NCBI GenBank assembly: GCA_030617485.1
Contig: JAUWVK010000007.1
Span: 1-25,698, forward strand
Source: Gammaproteobacteria bacterium
GTDB taxonomy: Bacteria; Pseudomonadota; Gammaproteobacteria; SZUA-152
Direction of reading: 5' to 3'
Length of the DNA: 25,698 nucleotides
The first letter of the stretch is position 1. Every line of letters begins with the position of its first letter. The position numbers and the translations under genes were made by a program. A model generated the notes under the pieces. That model was not told the DNA's origin, searched no databases, and saw nothing but the letters and a program-made list of their open reading frames with translations. Shown here piece after piece: positions 10,201 through 17,767 of the stretch.

Positions 10201-10553
10201 GTAAGCACAACAGGCATATCTGCCTGCCCACGTTCCAGACCTTCAAGGTATGCGGGTAACTGGATTATTGCGCGAATTAAGACGTCAAAAGCATCATCTT
10301 TTTGCGATATTTTTTCATTAAGCAACGCATTGGCAACTTTTTCCATTTCCTCAGCAAGCAAAGCGGCGCCATAAATCTCCACCATTTGCAGCGTGCCCAG
10401 CACCTGATGAAGGTAAGCCGCGCAAAAACGGATTTGCGTTGTATCACTGGAATCTTCAATAAAGGCTTCCAGAGCCTGCTGTGTTTGATTCAGGCTTTCC
10501 TGGATTTCATCTTTGATCCACTTTAGTGTGGCGTAATCAAGTTGTTCGCCCAT
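4281..10553 (-). CDS. chpA: Multi-domain chemotaxis-type histidine kinase ChpA (CheA/receiver hybrid)
   Basis: This 2090-residue protein is the central kinase of the Pil-Chp pathway: it receives input from PilJ through PilI and passes phosphate to PilG and PilH. Order: FimL/HPt-like N-terminal region with a divergent site at H49; a second divergent segment without histidine near 490-520; four clear HPt domains with H701 (YHTLKGSGR), H887 (LHTLHGSAR), H1038 (IHTVKGGAR) and H1319 (LHTLKGGAR); dimerisation region from about 1480; CheA ATPase core with N box around N1675, DDGKGLD and GRGVGMDVV; CheW-like domain about 1808-1950; receiver about 1966-2085 with D2018 and GKPY lysine. Acidic linkers separate the HPt domains, one built from a 36-residue tandem repeat. 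P. aeruginosa ChpA is about 2470 residues, so this version is shorter. It begins 81 bases after pilK. Confidence 0.96.
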   Translation of the reverse strand: MGEQLDYATLKWIKDEIQESLNQTQQALEAFIEDSSDTTQIRFCAAYLHQVLGTLQMVEIYGAALLAEEMEKVANALLNEKISQKDDAFDVLIRAIIQLPAYLEGLERGQADMPVVLTPLLNDLRASRGEPLLSENAFFSPDVDTPPPEKRLSQDKEYPDIQIYARKLRPIFQVALLGWFRGENLDGSLKKLTAVLSELQNASTLDATQRLWWVSGGIPEALLDDGLETSISVKMLMGKVDREIKKLIDHGEDSIVTESPTELLKNCLYYVGLSKSSGPRVSALKQAFDLDTLLPYSGDIDQAMDDLKGSTDEIMENVSSVIKEDLLHVKDQLDIFVRSPERNLDDLVSLGEVLNRTADTLAMLSLADLRKVIQDQVTNIEQLVVAASAPEDNALMEIASALLYVESSLDTLKESNREHSESEAPDLSVHEEDGSESSVVLLPASEQSQITNMVIKEAREVLADVKEGFNIFAVEPERVDAIADSPAKLVQIQGALSVMSYDRAANLLGAAIAFISKDMLADQNNIDASKLDILADAITSIEYYLEAIEEGRGQPENVLAVAEISVEQLGYPVSGEYSVSDTVVAENIFEETSADDEIEFDFSEEPEMLAENEEIDEAPAIPEEPVASAEENLDTNLGIDEMLLAEGPDDEYLDEDIDEEILEIFVEEADEVLGTMTDCLHAWRADNGDQKSLDTLRRSYHTLKGSGRLAGAMVMGEFAWGMENMLNRVMEGKVDTSPSMFKVMDQAESTLKNLLAHLKGETDQRPPVKRLQDLGNAFADGKEFSVNEVLPAVAAQTEVESSAEDLSDRALGDTDAELEPGDLAEDTNTNEGLDEPVLEATPSIDPVLAQVFRKETVTHLAALNEYLSEFGEMDEAPVNEAIHRALHTLHGSARMAGVFSIADISEPMDRLVRSMDERDMSLDASGLALLKEFTAAVETLADSFDAGQTGTADFDELLAQIANLHGQVLAVPVPEPEDGVMHGFAAPGSGEIAEGAEIIGVFLDETSDILANTNGFMQQWATDVNNLEIVAELQRAIHTVKGGARLAGLVSVGDLTEELGSVLESIVDGKKEVSETLPALVQSGLDWLLQSVEIIKNGGEVEPAVDILNQIEAFQSPELDGLDVEISSDEFADLPPTEIIELEEPLFSEELVSEELVSDDLVLEEPVADLPPTEIIELEEPLFSEELVSEEFVSDDLVSEEPAADLPPTEIIELEEPLFSEELASEELAPEELASEELIVDESVEEEFEELEEPVEIQAQPVEEAPAAASADVDYDPDLLEVFLEEADEIQEETERVLYEWAGDFENIKHIENMQRSLHTLKGGARMANVTAVGDLAHAMEFLLERVADGRMPPLPDYPDLMQTCHDWMVRALDQAKKLQPIIPATELVAQIEAAISGKEYVPSEPEAVQEQVSEPAADERDLKTEADKTSIEIKEVPAAKIVDVNPESLSDAETEEITDTITFGDQAQSKLEEVSAATGSDEQVRVRADLMNSLVNYSGEINIYNSRIAQQIGASRFNLTELAQTVARLHTQLRKFEIETETQIMYRHETTSDDTEDFDPLELDRFSNMQQLSRGMAESLGDLTSIQDLLENQSSETDVLLLQQQRVTGELQDGLMRTRMVAFSSVLPRLRRIVRQTCKEIGKQADLRVSGDEGELDRSQLNRLVPAIEHILRNAIDHGLESPEERERLGKPASGSVNITFHHEGSEIVLTIKDDGKGLDIDALRKKAVEKGRMLEDADLSDTEIMEFILEAGFSTAEKVTQISGRGVGMDVVNTEIKQLGGTLHIDSKAGKGSTFKLHLPLTVLVNQALMVQSGDATYAIQLPNIEHVVRLGVDELKPLIENDQSVFEYAGAQYRYLNLATVLNGSEPQLPEERQRVPMMLMRSADHRVALQVDNLIGRQEIVIKSVGPQLSSVGVLSGATILPDGEVALILDVGNLVRSALAQQHGKAEPLLPTVDAAIEEDRTLTVMIVDDSITVRKVTERLLNRYEYNIITAKDGVDALTVLLDQIPDVMLLDVEMPRMDGYELATTMRNDPRLKKIPIIMITSRTGEKHRQRAMDIGVNMYMGKPYQEQDLIENICTLTGTEKP
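6837..7160 (-). repeat. 108-bp tandem repeat (3 copies) inside chpA
   Basis: Three in-frame copies of a 108-bp unit lie at 7053-7160, 6945-7052 and 6837-6944 (transcription order). On the + strand the word gggctcttct recurs at 6903, 7011 and 7119, exactly 108 bases apart. Each copy encodes ADLPPTEIIELEEPLFSEEL followed by SEEL/SDDL-type acidic residues, a 36-residue unit. The first two copies are almost identical; the third diverges in its second half into short EELA/EELV pentamer-like repeats. The block forms the acidic linker between the third and fourth clear HPt domains (H1038 and H1319). Confidence 0.93.
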
Positions 10554-10634
10554 ATCTTCAACATGCCTGTTTAAAATTATTTATTAATAGCAATTGCCTT
10601 TTTACCAGTATCTTTTTAAACACTAATAAAACAT

Positions 10635-11528
10635 TTATTGCACATGTTTAAATGCTAGCGTGTTTTCGTATGGGTATCGCTCAACGGACGAATTATCCCA
10701 TTGCAACAACTCTCCCACGCCTAAAATCAACAACCCGCCCGGCAGCAAATGTTCAACTAGTGTATTTGCTATTTCTATCCGTTGTTCCTTGTCAAAATAG
10801 ATCAACAAATTCTGACAGGTAATAATATTCATTTTACCAATGGGCATTTTGCCCACGTCCAGAATATTTAGATGATTAAAACAAACCCGCTTACGTAGTG
10901 CCTTATGCACCTGGAATTTATCGTCATCTGTTATCGAAAAATATCTATCTAGCCAATCCGGCTCTATGTCCTTAATTTGTCTTCGGCTATAAACTCCCTT
11001 ACGGCCAACTGCCAGCGCATCACGGCTAATATCGCTTGCCGTAACACCAAGATAGTAATCACCGCCACGCTGAACCATAAAATCATCTATCGTCATAGCA
11101 ACGCTATAAGGTTCTTCGCCGGTGGAACAACCAACACTCCAGACATCAATTGTTGTCGGTGTTGCTGCTTCATTTTCGCCCAACATTTCAGGCAAATAAT
11201 GTCCACTAATCATTGCCAGTACATTTTCGTTGCGCAAAAAACGCGTCTCATGCACCGTCAGATAATGAACCAGCTTATCCCATTCAACCATGGCTTCGCG
11301 GCCATTTTGAACATAATCATAATAAGACTGGTAATCACTAATCCCCAACTGCCGCATACGCATTCCCAAATTAGTCACCAGGAATGAAATCCTGTTATCG
11401 GGGAATCGCATACCGGTCCGATTTTTGAGCAGGGCCGCCCATCGATCAAACTGTTCACGCTCCATTTTAGGAAACCGCTTAATCGCCAGCTCTTCAAACC
11501 CAGGCAAATACTCTATCGTCGGTTTCAT
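10635..11528 (-). CDS. pilK: CheR-type chemoreceptor methyltransferase PilK
   Basis: PilK is the S-adenosylmethionine-dependent glutamate methyltransferase that adapts the transducer PilJ. The sequence shows an N-terminal helical CheR_N-like part, the TVHETRFLRN motif (about 93-102, counting from the upstream GTG) that corresponds to the T-x-N-E-T-x-F-F-R of CheR, the SAM-binding GCSTGEEPYS loop (about 135-144) and ITCQNLLIYFD near 238-248 matching the CheR C-[RQ]-N-x-L-I-Y-F signature. I chose ATG 11528; an in-frame GTG two codons upstream (11534) is equally possible, and neither has a convincing Shine-Dalgarno sequence. It lies between pilJ (77 bases upstream) and chpA, as in P. aeruginosa. 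Confidence 0.94.
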   Translation of the reverse strand: MKPTIEYLPGFEELAIKRFPKMEREQFDRWAALLKNRTGMRFPDNRISFLVTNLGMRMRQLGISDYQSYYDYVQNGREAMVEWDKLVHYLTVHETRFLRNENVLAMISGHYLPEMLGENEAATPTTIDVWSVGCSTGEEPYSVAMTIDDFMVQRGGDYYLGVTASDISRDALAVGRKGVYSRRQIKDIEPDWLDRYFSITDDDKFQVHKALRKRVCFNHLNILDVGKMPIGKMNIITCQNLLIYFDKEQRIEIANTLVEHLLPGGLLILGVGELLQWDNSSVERYPYENTLAFKHVQ

Positions 11529-11605
11529 TAACACGTAGTCATTTACTTGTAATATATTTTCTATCGATCAATTACAACAAACAGCCCTTAAATAAAAATA
11601 ATAAA

Positions 11606-13627
11606 CTAACCCGGCAATTTAAAGCCAGAAACTGAACGGCGCAATTCATTCGACAGATCTGCAAGGTTACCGATTGAAGCCGATGTTTCATTAGTACCCG
11701 CTGACGTCTGCGTGGTCACTTCCTGGATCACATTCATACTTTCCGAGATACTCGAAGCTGCCGTTGCCTGTTGCTGTGCTGAACCCGATATTGATTGAGT
11801 TAACTCAGCCAGATGGGTCGATACGTTTTCGATTTCGGCCAAAGCATCACCAGCATGTAGCGCAAGCTTGGCTCCTTCAACCACCTGAGTTGTTGATGTT
11901 TCCATAGAAGCAACCGCTTCACTGGTATCTGACTGGATCGTTTTCACCAGGGCTTCAATTTGGCGTGTTGCATCAGTGGATTTCTCAGCAAGTCGTTGCA
12001 CCTCATCAGCAACCACCGCGAAACCACGACCTGATTCACCAGCCATGGCTGCCTGGATAGCAGCATTCAAGGCCAGGATGTTGGTTTGATCAGCAATATC
12101 GTTGATAAGCTCAACCATGTCGCCGATTTCCTGTGAGCTTTCACCCAAACGTTTAATACGTTTTGAGGTTTCCTGAATCTGTTCACGAATAGTGTCCATG
12201 CCGCGGATGTTATCCTGCACCGCTTTAGCACCTTTTTTCGCTATCTCCACAGAGTTTGTGGCAACACCTGAGGACTCATCTGCATTACTCGACACCGTGT
12301 CGATGGAAATTGCCATCTCGTTAATAGCTGCAGATGCCGCTGTAATCTGTTCTGCCTGATGATCACTGGCCTCAGCAAGATGCATAGCAGTTGCCTGCGT
12401 TTCCTGAGCAGCTGATGATACCTGCACGGTGGTTTCATTGATGGTGGAAACCAGAACACGTAGCTGGTCAATAGTGTAGTTAAGAGCATCCGCAATAGCG
12501 CCAGTAATGTCTTCCGTCACAGTAGCTGTAGCTGTCAAATCACCATTAGCCAAATCGCCAATTTCATCCAGCAACCGCATAATGGCATCCTGATTACGTT
12601 TATTGTGGTCAGCTGTTACCGTCAAACGACTGCTTGTTTCAGTCTGAACTTTTACCCCCAACCAGACAAACAATAACAATGCGATGACACCCAGCATATT
12701 ACCTGTTGTACCGGTAACGGCTCGATCACCACCCTGGTTGCGATACCCATCCATCAAGGATGTAGTTAAAGCCAGCAACGTCTCACTCTGTTTTGCCATG
12801 GCAACAGAAGCTTTCTGGGTTTTAATCAAGGTCGGCGTTTGCTCAAGAACACGGCCTACCAGTTCATGAACAGTATCAAATTGTTTTACAACCTCTGTTA
12901 ATTTTTCGCGGGCGTCAGGGTCACGCACGCGCTTAATATTCATTCGTCGATTACCCTTCAACATAGCCTCAAGCACCCGACCAAACAATGCAGCATCACG
13001 ACCAAATCGTGTTGCTGCCGCTTTAGAACCTTCTCCACCCTGCAAAATTTTATTGGCGTTAACAGAAATACGAGGAACCAACATAAGCTGCCGACTGGCA
13101 ACATAAACCTGGTTTGAGCTAGATCCGGAATCGATCATGATACTCACAACCTCATCTGATAGAGCCAACAAGTTAGGCATGGCCTCATTGATGGCACCAA
13201 CAAACTCACTCAACATACGAATAACACCTTCAGCACCCAATACTGTATCAGCATCTTTGGCGAAGCCTGTCCATAATTTATTTACTGCCGCCAGGTTAGC
13301 CTGACCTGCTTCTGACGTTGCCGGCAAACCGGTTTCAGGATTCCCGTTTGTTAAAATATTCTGGATATTTTCAAATGAAATTCGCGCCTGTTTAAGCTGC
13401 TTGAAGGCCTCAACCTTGGCACTGGATGATTCCACAGCATTTTTCACAAGGCTTTGCGAAAGAACGCGCTGCTCACCAGCCAAACTAATATATTCCTTAT
13501 CATAATCAGCCTGGGTGCCCACATACACGAAGGTTGCAACCGCAAGCATCAAGAGAACTAATGCACCACCACCTATAAATAGCAGGCCTTTATCAGCAGC
13601 TAAATTCGTATTGAATCCTATTTTCAT
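11606..13627 (-). CDS. pilJ: Type IV pilus methyl-accepting chemotaxis transducer PilJ
   Basis: PilJ is the inner-membrane receptor of the Pil-Chp system and is thought to sense pilin state or surface contact. Of 673 residues (P. aeruginosa about 680), TM1 spans about 15-37 and TM2 about 309-326, flanking a helical periplasmic domain that contains the AGEQRVLSQ motif typical of PilJ-type sensor domains. A HAMP-like segment (about 340-395) leads to the cytoplasmic signalling coiled coil, with the hairpin tip [20 protein letters not shown] near 515-534. The tip has IQAAMAGE where ordinary chemoreceptors have IEAARAGE, a PilJ hallmark. AGGAG nine bases before ATG 13627 supports this start. A 190-base gap separates it from pilI, long for this operon. 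Confidence 0.96.
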   Translation of the reverse strand: MKIGFNTNLAADKGLLFIGGGALVLLMLAVATFVYVGTQADYDKEYISLAGEQRVLSQSLVKNAVESSSAKVEAFKQLKQARISFENIQNILTNGNPETGLPATSEAGQANLAAVNKLWTGFAKDADTVLGAEGVIRMLSEFVGAINEAMPNLLALSDEVVSIMIDSGSSSNQVYVASRQLMLVPRISVNANKILQGGEGSKAAATRFGRDAALFGRVLEAMLKGNRRMNIKRVRDPDAREKLTEVVKQFDTVHELVGRVLEQTPTLIKTQKASVAMAKQSETLLALTTSLMDGYRNQGGDRAVTGTTGNMLGVIALLLFVWLGVKVQTETSSRLTVTADHNKRNQDAIMRLLDEIGDLANGDLTATATVTEDITGAIADALNYTIDQLRVLVSTINETTVQVSSAAQETQATAMHLAEASDHQAEQITAASAAINEMAISIDTVSSNADESSGVATNSVEIAKKGAKAVQDNIRGMDTIREQIQETSKRIKRLGESSQEIGDMVELINDIADQTNILALNAAIQAAMAGESGRGFAVVADEVQRLAEKSTDATRQIEALVKTIQSDTSEAVASMETSTTQVVEGAKLALHAGDALAEIENVSTHLAELTQSISGSAQQQATAASSISESMNVIQEVTTQTSAGTNETSASIGNLADLSNELRRSVSGFKLPG

Positions 13628-13817
13628 CGTAATCGGCTCCTGGCCAAGTCATTTATAACGTTTAACACTATTTTTTGTTTCAATCTTTCTTTAATTTACT
13701 AAAAGTCACCAGCAACCTCGGTGATTTTGTTACTTTTTTACGCTATTAATACTAGCGGCCATCCGGGTGTATTTATTTAGCCAATAAAGCGCATTAGGCT
13801 AATACCCATACAAAATC
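13628..13817. other. 190-base gap between pilI and pilJ
   Basis: The longest gap inside the pil-chp operon. On the minus strand it holds two weak inverted repeats: TTAGCC/GGCTAA (13777-13782 with 13797-13802, 14-base loop) just after pilI, and ATCACC/GGTGA-type arms around 13707-13725 followed by TTTT. Closer to pilJ, TTGAAA and TATAAA are present on the minus strand, but about 20 bases apart, a poor promoter spacing. These could be an attenuating terminator and an internal promoter for pilJ, or nothing; none is strong. Confidence 0.3.
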
Positions 13818-14357
13818 CTAAACAGCCACCTTGTAAAATTCTGGGTCAGACGCAAGGACTGACATATCAAATAAATGCCAGATAATTTCTCCCTGCCGAA
13901 ATGCTCCTCGTACGTATGCTTTCACAGAGGGATCAAGCTTTTTGATTCGCGTAATTTTTTCTTCGGGTTCAAAGTGCCGCAAACCCATAACTTCGTCCAC
14001 CAGCAACCCGGCGGTCAATTCACCCTGGTTAATAACCATTATTCGTGAATGTTGTCGCAAATGTATTGCTGGCTGACCCAGGTAACGTTGCAAATCCATC
14101 ACCGGCAATAGTGAACCACGAATATTTGCCAACCCCTTCACCCAGGGCATGGTGCCAGGCACAAGCGTCATACTAGGGTAGTACAAAATCTCATTAACCT
14201 GATCCAGCGGGGCAATCATATAAATATCGCCAATACGAAAGCCAATACCATCCCACAACTCTTTCAGTTCAACTTCTTGCGGTAAACCTTTAGCGTTTTT
14301 TATACTTAACGCTTCCAGTTCCCGTAACAATTCAAAAGGATGTATTTTCTTGGCCAC
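13818..14357 (-). CDS. pilI: CheW-like adaptor PilI
   Basis: PilI is the CheW-type scaffold that links PilJ to ChpA. The 179-residue protein carries one CheW domain with the core PWVKGLANIRGSLLPVMDL (about 93-111), which gives the usual G-x-x-x-x-R-G-x-x-x-P-V-x-D-L pattern, then GLLVDEVMGLRHF and a C-terminal WHLFDMSVL strand. The start is a GTG at 14355-14357 (GTG GCC AAG AAA); the first internal ATG is about 45 codons in and would remove conserved sequence, so GTG is preferred. AGGG lies about nine bases upstream. It follows pilH after 61 bases. Length matches the P. aeruginosa protein. Confidence 0.94.
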   Translation of the reverse strand: MAKKIHPFELLRELEALSIKNAKGLPQEVELKELWDGIGFRIGDIYMIAPLDQVNEILYYPSMTLVPGTMPWVKGLANIRGSLLPVMDLQRYLGQPAIHLRQHSRIMVINQGELTAGLLVDEVMGLRHFEPEEKITRIKKLDPSVKAYVRGAFRQGEIIWHLFDMSVLASDPEFYKVAV

Positions 14358-14418
14358 TTAATTAATACCCTAAAACATTAATCTAAAATTATTTTCAACC
14401 ACACGAACCAAACAATGC

Positions 14419-14784
14419 TTAACCACCAACCAGCGCATTAATTTTTCCAATAAGTTCTTTTTCATCAGCGGGTTTAGTCACGTAGTCTTTTGCACCCTGA
14501 CGTAAACCCCACATTTTGTCTGTTTCCTGATCTTTAGTACTTACAATAATAATTGGAATCGCACTGGTTTCTGAGTCATTCGATATTGACCGAGCTGCTT
14601 GAAAACCATTCATACCCGGCATAACTACATCCATGAGAATAAGGTCTGGCTTCTCGCTCTTGGCCTTCTCAACCCCTTCTTCACCACTTGCTGCCGTGGA
14701 AACTACAAACCCATTTTTTTCCAGCATTGTAGTCAACACAAGTGTTTCGGTAGGTGAGTCGTCGACTATCAAAATATTTGACAT
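14419..14784 (-). CDS. pilH: CheY-like response regulator PilH
   Basis: A 121-residue stand-alone receiver domain. D8 and D9 bind the metal ion, D52 in LILMDVVMPGMNG is the phosphorylation site, S82/T83 and K104 (VTKPA) complete the active site. There is no output domain. In P. aeruginosa PilH works against or downstream of PilG, tuning ChpA phospho-flow and pilus retraction. GGGAG seven bases before ATG 14784 is a good ribosome binding site. It sits 76 bases after pilG and 61 before pilI. Confidence 0.95.
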   Translation of the reverse strand: MSNILIVDDSPTETLVLTTMLEKNGFVVSTAASGEEGVEKAKSEKPDLILMDVVMPGMNGFQAARSISNDSETSAIPIIIVSTKDQETDKMWGLRQGAKDYVTKPADEKELIGKINALVGG

Positions 14785-14860
14785 TTTGTTGCTCCCAAAA
14801 GTTACTTAATTACACTCAAAAAAATTAATAATAAAAATTCGTTTATTTAGTCTCTACCTG

Positions 14861-15265
14861 CTACTCAGTTACAAGGTGTTCTTTAATTGCGCCCAGTAAT
14901 TCGTCCTTGGTAAAAGGTTTAGTCAGGTATCTATCTGAACCAACAATGCGTCCACGTGCGCGGTCAAAAAGCCCATCTTTACTTGTTAGCAAAATAACCG
15001 GTGTGTGTTTGTATGTTTTGTTTTTCTTGATAAGCGCACAGGTCTGATACCCATCCAGGCGCGGCATCATAATATCGATAAAAATAACGTCCGGGTTTTG
15101 ATCGGTAATTTTTGCCAGTGCTTCAAAACCATCAACGGCGGTCACAACTTCACAGCCAGCCTTTTTTAAAAGCGTCTCCGCAGTGCGCCGAATGGTTTTA
15201 CTGTCATCAATAACCATGACTTTCACGCCGTCCAGGGCGGAATCTGTTGTATCGCTCGCCACCAT
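14861..15265 (-). CDS. pilG: CheY-like response regulator PilG
   Basis: First gene of the pil-chp operon. The 134-residue single receiver domain has D20/D21, phospho-acceptor D64 in IFIDIMMPRLDG, T94 and K116 (LTKPF). The segments VMVIDDSKTIRRTAETLLKK and DGYQTCALIKKNK are near-identical to the P. aeruginosa PilG as I recall it. PilG promotes pilus extension, interacting with FimL/FimV and the cAMP pathway. The N-terminal dozen residues are variable. GAGGTG lies only two bases from ATG 15265; the second codon is GTG, which would have a more usual spacing of five, so the true start may be one codon later. Confidence 0.95.
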   Translation of the reverse strand: MVASDTTDSALDGVKVMVIDDSKTIRRTAETLLKKAGCEVVTAVDGFEALAKITDQNPDVIFIDIMMPRLDGYQTCALIKKNKTYKHTPVILLTSKDGLFDRARGRIVGSDRYLTKPFTKDELLGAIKEHLVTE

Positions 15266-15732
15266 TACACCTCTTATCAGAGTTAAAACTGCGTTTGCGT
15301 AAAACGAAATCGTTTTACGCCGTTACAAACACCAACCAAATCCATCAATATTCATATGGGAAGAGCCATGCTTAAACAACTTTATTATCCGACCACATAC
15401 TTTCTTGAATCAGTTAAAGGTAATGGTCTACGTTGTTTCCAGTGTTACGACAGAGCAGGAAAGCCCTAAACTGGCCTGTTAAATCAATAGCATCGCTCTG
15501 TTTATTTATCACATTATTCAAGTACAATCCATAAGTGCTTGCTACCCATACAAATATCGTTCCTGTCAGGTTCACAGGAAAACTATCGGCCGCCTATCAG
15601 GATACTTAAAGGACAAGCGATTAATAATGCAGATATTTCTACCCAGCGAAATTACTGCATTGTCTGGATTGACAAACCATCCTCTTGGGGCTCATTTTAT
15701 CCACTACTTATCTCCATACGATTGATTAAAAT
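15266..15732. other. 467-base divergent intergenic region between pilG and gshB
   Basis: No convincing gene is present. It should hold both the pil-chp promoter (minus strand) and the gshB promoter (+ strand). The clearest element is a perfect palindrome at 15297-15320. On the + strand TACAAT at 15523-15528 resembles a -10 box but has no good -35 partner; on the minus strand GATAAT (complement of 15383-15388) is a weak -10 candidate. A 65-codon reading frame (15539-15736) overlaps the gshB start by four bases but resembles no family and is probably chance. Confidence 0.6.
15297..15320. promoter_or_regulatory. Perfect inverted repeat upstream of pilG
   Basis: Arms GCGTAAAACG (15297-15306) and CGTTTTACGC (15311-15320) are perfectly complementary around a four-base AAAT centre. 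The element is 31 bases upstream of the pilG start codon and just upstream of its Shine-Dalgarno sequence. No T run follows on either strand, so it is not a terminator. It could be an operator for a dimeric regulator or a stem-loop in the pil-chp leader RNA; the sequence cannot decide. Confidence 0.5.
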
Positions 15733-16677
15733 ATGACCAAACTTGGCCTTGTGATGGACCCCATCGGCTCCATCAAAACCCACAAAGACAGCACTTTTGC
15801 GATGGCTCTTGCTGCACAAAACCGCGGCTGGAATCTTGCTTATATGGAGATGAGTGACCTTTATTTGCGAGATGGCAAGGCCTATGCCAGCACCCGAGAG
15901 CTCACTGTACAGGATGACCCAAATGACTGGTTTAGCCTCGGTGAATCACATGAAATGGAACTGTCGGATCTGGACGTAGTCCTGATGCGCAAGGATCCGC
16001 CCGTCGATACTGAATATCTCTATGCCACCCAAATCCTGGCACTCGCTGAGGCACAGGGGACATTGATAGTGAATCGAACCCAGTCCTTGCGCGAGGCCAA
16101 CGAAAAACTGGCCTGTGCCTGGTTCCCACAATGTGCCCCGCCCACCCTGGTTACCCGTGACCAAACTCGGTTGCGACAGTTCCTCAATGAACATAACGAT
16201 GTCATATTAAAACCGCTGGATGCCATGGGTGGTGCCTCCATTTTTCGCGTGAGTGCAGACGACCCAAACATCAGCGTCATCTTCGAAACCCTCACAGAAT
16301 ACGGCAGCCGTTATGCCATGGCACAGCGCTTTATTCCGGAAATCAGTCAGGGCGATAAACGTATTTTGTTAATTGACGGAGAACCTGTGCCATTTGCGCT
16401 CGCTCGGGTACCCGCCAAGGGCGAAACCCGCGGCAATCTTGCTGCTGGTGGCAAGGGAGTAGGAGTGGAATTATCGGAACGTGACTACTGGATTTGCGAA
16501 CAGGTCGCACCACGACTCAAGGAAATGGGGTTACTCTTTGTGGGGCTGGATGTCATTGGTGACTACCTGACCGAAATCAACGTTACCAGCCCCACCTGCA
16601 TACGCGAGCTTGATACCCTCTACAGTCTGGATATCGCCGGCCAGCTTATGGACGCCATTGAAAAGCGCATTAACTAG
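15733..16677 (+). CDS. gshB: Glutathione synthetase
   Basis: GshB joins glycine to gamma-glutamylcysteine with ATP in the last step of glutathione synthesis in the cytosol. The 314-residue length is standard for proteobacterial enzymes. The N-terminal part starts LGLVMDPIGSIKTHKDSTFAM, followed by MRKDPPVDTEYLYAT; the ATP-grasp part contains VILKPLDAMGGASIFRV (about 155-171), the glycine-rich NLAAGGKG loop and the C-terminal YLTEINVTSPTCIREL signature with the metal-binding Glu/Asn pair. ATG 15733 matches the family N terminus. gshB divergent from pilG is the same arrangement as in Pseudomonas. The apbE-like gene follows after 12 bases, suggesting co-transcription. Confidence 0.96.
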   Translation: MTKLGLVMDPIGSIKTHKDSTFAMALAAQNRGWNLAYMEMSDLYLRDGKAYASTRELTVQDDPNDWFSLGESHEMELSDLDVVLMRKDPPVDTEYLYATQILALAEAQGTLIVNRTQSLREANEKLACAWFPQCAPPTLVTRDQTRLRQFLNEHNDVILKPLDAMGGASIFRVSADDPNISVIFETLTEYGSRYAMAQRFIPEISQGDKRILLIDGEPVPFALARVPAKGETRGNLAAGGKGVGVELSERDYWICEQVAPRLKEMGLLFVGLDVIGDYLTEINVTSPTCIRELDTLYSLDIAGQLMDAIEKRIN

Positions 16678-16689
16678 GTATTTAGCGAC

Positions 16690-17751
16690 ATGTTCGTAAC
16701 ATTTAACCGCGTTTTACTGGCATTTTCACTGCTTTTATTACTTGGCTGCAGTCCAAAACCAGCCGTCTACCATCAACAATTGCTGGTCTTTGGCACCATC
16801 GTTGACATCAAGCTCTGGGGGGTTGAAGAAGAAAGAGGGCAACAAATTGTTGCTCAGCTCGATGAAGATTTTAAGTACATGCATCGTGCCTGGCACGCCT
16901 GGCACGCTGGGCCACTCACCCGAACCAATTTTTTTCTCACCAGCGGCAAATCTTTTACTGGTGGGCCTTCGATTTTACCCTTAATTAAACGATCCACTGA
17001 GCTCTCAACACTCAGCGGTGGTCTTTTTAATCCTGCTATTGGCAATCTCATCGCGTTATGGGGATTTGCCAGCGACGAGCCACCAGAAGGACCACCTCCA
17101 TCTCCGGAAGAAATTCAAAAACTGCTCGACCAGCATCCCAGCATGGACAGCGTGAAAGTGAATGGCATCAGCATTCAGGGGAGCAACCCTGCCACCAGAC
17201 TGGACTTCGGCGCCTTCGCCAAAGGCTATGCGGTCGATCGCACCATCGAAACATTACAGGAAGCCGGTATTCAACATGCTGTAGTCAACGCCGGTGGTGA
17301 TTTACGCGCTATCGGCCAGCATGGCCAACGGCCCTGGCGGGTAGGGATTAGGCATCCTCGCCAGCCGGGTATTCTGGCTTCAGTGGAAACCAACCAGGAT
17401 GAAAGCATCTTCACCTCTGGCGATTATGAACGCTTCTTTGAATGGCAAGGCAAACGCTATGACCACATCATCGACCCACGTACCGGTTACCCGGCTGAGG
17501 GTTTGAGCTCAGTCACCGTCTTCGCGGACCAGGCTGATCTGGCCGACGCCGCGGCAACAGCTCTCTTTGTGGCCGGCCCCAAAGACTGGTTGCCGGTAGC
17601 ACGAGCCATGAGCATCAAGGGAGCTATGCTGGTGGATAATCAGGGCGTTATACAAATCACCCCCGGCATTCGTGATCGAATCCATTTCGAAACCGAAACT
17701 CTGCCTCAAATTATTGTCAGCGAAGCGCTTTCACCAGAACGCAAACCATAG
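16690..17751 (+). CDS. apbE: ApbE-family FAD:protein FMN transferase, lipoprotein
   Basis: ApbE enzymes transfer FMN from FAD to a threonine of target proteins in the cell envelope, such as subunits of Rnf or Nqr or NosR-like proteins. The 353-residue protein has a hydrophobic signal segment ending in the lipobox LLLGC, predicting a lipid-anchored C20. Family motifs follow: LDFGAFAKGYAVD with K178 (usually DLGGIAKGYAVD), NAGGDLRAIG (200-209), SGDYERFF (243-250), HIIDPRTGYPA from H259 and DLADAAATALFVAG with the metal-site D286. A proline-rich insertion (DEPPEGPPPSPEE) is near 129-141. No obvious flavinylation target (D-G-[AS]-[TS]-[GA]-[TSA]-T motif) is seen in the neighbouring proteins, so its substrate is unknown. 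Confidence 0.92.
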   Translation: MFVTFNRVLLAFSLLLLLGCSPKPAVYHQQLLVFGTIVDIKLWGVEEERGQQIVAQLDEDFKYMHRAWHAWHAGPLTRTNFFLTSGKSFTGGPSILPLIKRSTELSTLSGGLFNPAIGNLIALWGFASDEPPEGPPPSPEEIQKLLDQHPSMDSVKVNGISIQGSNPATRLDFGAFAKGYAVDRTIETLQEAGIQHAVVNAGGDLRAIGQHGQRPWRVGIRHPRQPGILASVETNQDESIFTSGDYERFFEWQGKRYDHIIDPRTGYPAEGLSSVTVFADQADLADAAATALFVAGPKDWLPVARAMSIKGAMLVDNQGVIQITPGIRDRIHFETETLPQIIVSEALSPERKP

Positions 17752-17767
17752 CAACACAATAATAAAC

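Noticed and set aside
15297..15320. Palindrome upstream of pilG as a terminator
   Set aside because: No T run on either strand and no gene ends beside it.
15539..15736. 65-codon frame ending four bases into gshB
   Set aside because: The ATGA-like overlap is suggestive, but the protein has no recognisable features and no ribosome binding site.
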